Assembly: GCA_019415425.1 (NCBI GenBank)
Contig: DXZF01000439.1
Span: 1-6,044, forward strand
From: Bacillota bacterium
Lineage (GTDB): Bacteria > Bacillota > Clostridia > Christensenellales > QAND01
Length of the DNA: 6,044 nt
Direction of reading: 5' to 3'
Shown here: positions 5,228 through 6,044 of the stretch, one piece after another
Numbering within the stretch: position 1 is the first letter of the stretch
How the letters are laid out: the number at the start of each line of letters is the position of its first letter
Made by a program: the position numbers and the translations under genes
Notes under the pieces: model-generated
Seen by the model: the letters and a program-made list of their open reading frames with translations, nothing else
Database searches by the model: none
Told to the model about the DNA's origin: nothing

Positions 5228-5791
5228 TCAACATTTTCCATCCAACTTGCGTTTAATGGCCAACATGTCCATAAACGAATCCGGTTTTTTGGAGGCATCC
5301 CGCAACAGCGCTGCGGGATGGAACGTCGCCAAAACGGGCCGTCCGTCTTTTTCCAGCCACTGGCCACGCGTGCGCGTGATGCGCAGATCGCGGCTCACAT
5401 ACTGGTTGAGCGCGGTAGCACCCATGAGCAAAATCACTTCGGGTTGTACCAATTCGATCTGCCGCTCCAGATACGGCATGCACGCCTGCGCCTCATCGTC
5501 TTTGGGGGCGCGGTTCTGCGGCGGCCGGCACTTGACGACGTTGCAGATGTACACCTCTTCGCGCTGCAAGCCAATGCATTCGATCATCTCATCCAGCAAT
5601 TGCCCGGCCCGGCCCACAAACGGCCTGCCCTGCGCATCTTCATTGGCGCCCGGCCCCTCGCCGATGATCATCAGCCGCGCCCACAGGTTCCCCTCTCCCG
5701 GCACGACATGCGTACGGCCCTCGCACAGGCGGCAACGCTGGCAGCCGCTGATCTCTTCCAATAGGGCTGCATGCAGCTGTTCTCGTTCCAT
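5228..5791 (-). CDS. Family 4 (iron-sulfur) uracil-DNA glycosylase
   Basis: Removes uracil, produced by cytosine deamination or dUTP misincorporation, from DNA to start base excision repair in the cytoplasm. At 187 residues it has the compact size of the family. The 4Fe-4S ligands are visible as Cys17, Cys20, Cys88 and Cys104, in the CxxC...KCRPP...C pattern, with the 16-residue gap between the last two as in the Thermus enzyme. The uracil pocket motif GEGPGANED is at 44-52 and is followed by QGRPFVG (54-60). The C-terminal DNA-intercalating motif HPAALLR is at 168-174. UdgX's inserted KRRIH loop is absent, so ordinary glycosylase activity is expected. The ATG at 5791 follows GGAGAAGGA (5796-5804), which lies inside the end of folD. 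Only one base separates it from the folD stop, so translation is probably coupled. Confidence 0.95.
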   Translation of the reverse strand: MEREQLHAALLEEISGCQRCRLCEGRTHVVPGEGNLWARLMIIGEGPGANEDAQGRPFVGRAGQLLDEMIECIGLQREEVYICNVVKCRPPQNRAPKDDEAQACMPYLERQIELVQPEVILLMGATALNQYVSRDLRITRTRGQWLEKDGRPVLATFHPAALLRDASKKPDSFMDMLAIKRKLDGKC

Positions 5792-5792
5792 C

Positions 5793-6044
5793 TTATCCTT
5801 CTCCCCTCTGCATGCGCTGCGCTGCGCGCACGACGTGTTCGATCAGCAACCAGCTGGTCACATTGCCCACCCCGCCCGGCACCGGCGTGAGCAGGGCCGC
5901 CTCTGCGGCCTGTGCGGCATTCACATCGCCGCACAGCTTGCCGTTTGCATCGACATGGATGCCCACATCGCACACCACGGCGCCGGGTTTGATATATGCC
6001 GCATCGATCATCTGGCGCTGGCCTGCCGCGGCAACCAGAATATC
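5793..6044 (-). CDS. folD: Bifunctional methylenetetrahydrofolate dehydrogenase/cyclohydrolase, C-terminal part
   Basis: FolD interconverts 5,10-methylene-, methenyl- and 10-formyl-tetrahydrofolate in cytoplasmic one-carbon metabolism. Only the last 83 residues are present; the gene continues past the right edge, and family members are usually about 280-300 residues. The visible part is the NAD(P)-binding Rossmann domain and closing helix. It shows DILVAAAG at its first residues, the KPGAVVCDVGI strand (19-29), GKLCGDV (35-41) and the hallmark TPVPGGVG at 53-60. The hallmark is usually followed by PMT, but here reads NVT. The gene ends with TAA at 5793-5795, one base before the glycosylase start, and so heads a two-gene unit. 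Its promoter is outside the window. Confidence 0.93.
   Translation of the reverse strand, partial: DILVAAAGQRQMIDAAYIKPGAVVCDVGIHVDANGKLCGDVNAAQAAEAALLTPVPGGVGNVTSWLLIEHVVRAAQRMQRGEG

Noticed and set aside
5072..5764. 230-codon plus-strand open frame
   Set aside because: Antisense to the uracil-DNA glycosylase, whose iron-sulfur cysteines and motifs are unambiguous, and it starts across the wall-operon promoter.
5228..5791. UdgX-type covalent uracil-binding protein
   Set aside because: The KRRIH insertion typical of UdgX is absent; the sequence near HPAALLR is that of an ordinary family 4 enzyme.

Overview
The window looks like chromosome from a moderately GC-rich low-G+C-lineage relative, most probably a Clostridia-type member of the Bacillota. 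The grounds are strong AGGAG-type ribosome binding sites, a near-consensus sigma-A promoter, a tandem pair of secreted SH3/peptidoglycan-binding proteins with a C-terminal domain I associate with clostridia, and a possible ArgR/AhrC operator. The taxon is an inference from gene style, not proof. No mobile element, CRISPR array, rRNA or tRNA gene is visible.

Layout from left to right: (1) the 3' end of a plus-strand gene encoding a Met/Gln-rich tail (ends at 267), closed by a hairpin at 281-323 that can work in both directions. (2) On the minus strand, a 66-residue remnant of argininosuccinate synthase (argG, 333-533). It keeps only the ATP-pyrophosphatase P-loop region, yet still has a ribosome binding site, a leader of about 200 nt, an AT-rich promoter region with a candidate pair of ARG boxes (731-770), and a terminator. 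(3) A complete minus-strand S41 C-terminal-processing protease (863-2038) with its own extended -10 promoter, a TTG start and a terminator. (4) A two-gene minus-strand operon (5042 to 2206) driven by a TTGACA-17-TAAAAT promoter and closed by a hairpin at 2158-2180. Both proteins are secreted, carry different cell-wall-binding modules, and end in the same poorly described domain of about 135 residues. (5) A minus-strand folD (partial, runs off the right edge) followed one base later by a complete family 4 uracil-DNA glycosylase, with a terminator at 5158-5186.

All complete genes lie on the minus strand, in at least three transcription units separated by terminators. The S41 protease and the two wall-binding proteins are all exported or membrane-anchored, so regions 3 and 4 form an envelope-focused block. 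FolD and the glycosylase are housekeeping functions (one-carbon metabolism and DNA repair) that are probably translationally coupled.

The most interesting item is the shared C-terminal domain of the tandem pair. It has an invariant set of His and Cys residues (MPH, then CIHF 15 residues later, then HG and HQxC) whose order recalls the His...Cys active site of YkuD-type L,D-transpeptidases, although the usual SHGC(I/V)R signature is not present. The second is the truncated argG, which still looks like an intact, possibly arginine-regulated transcription unit.
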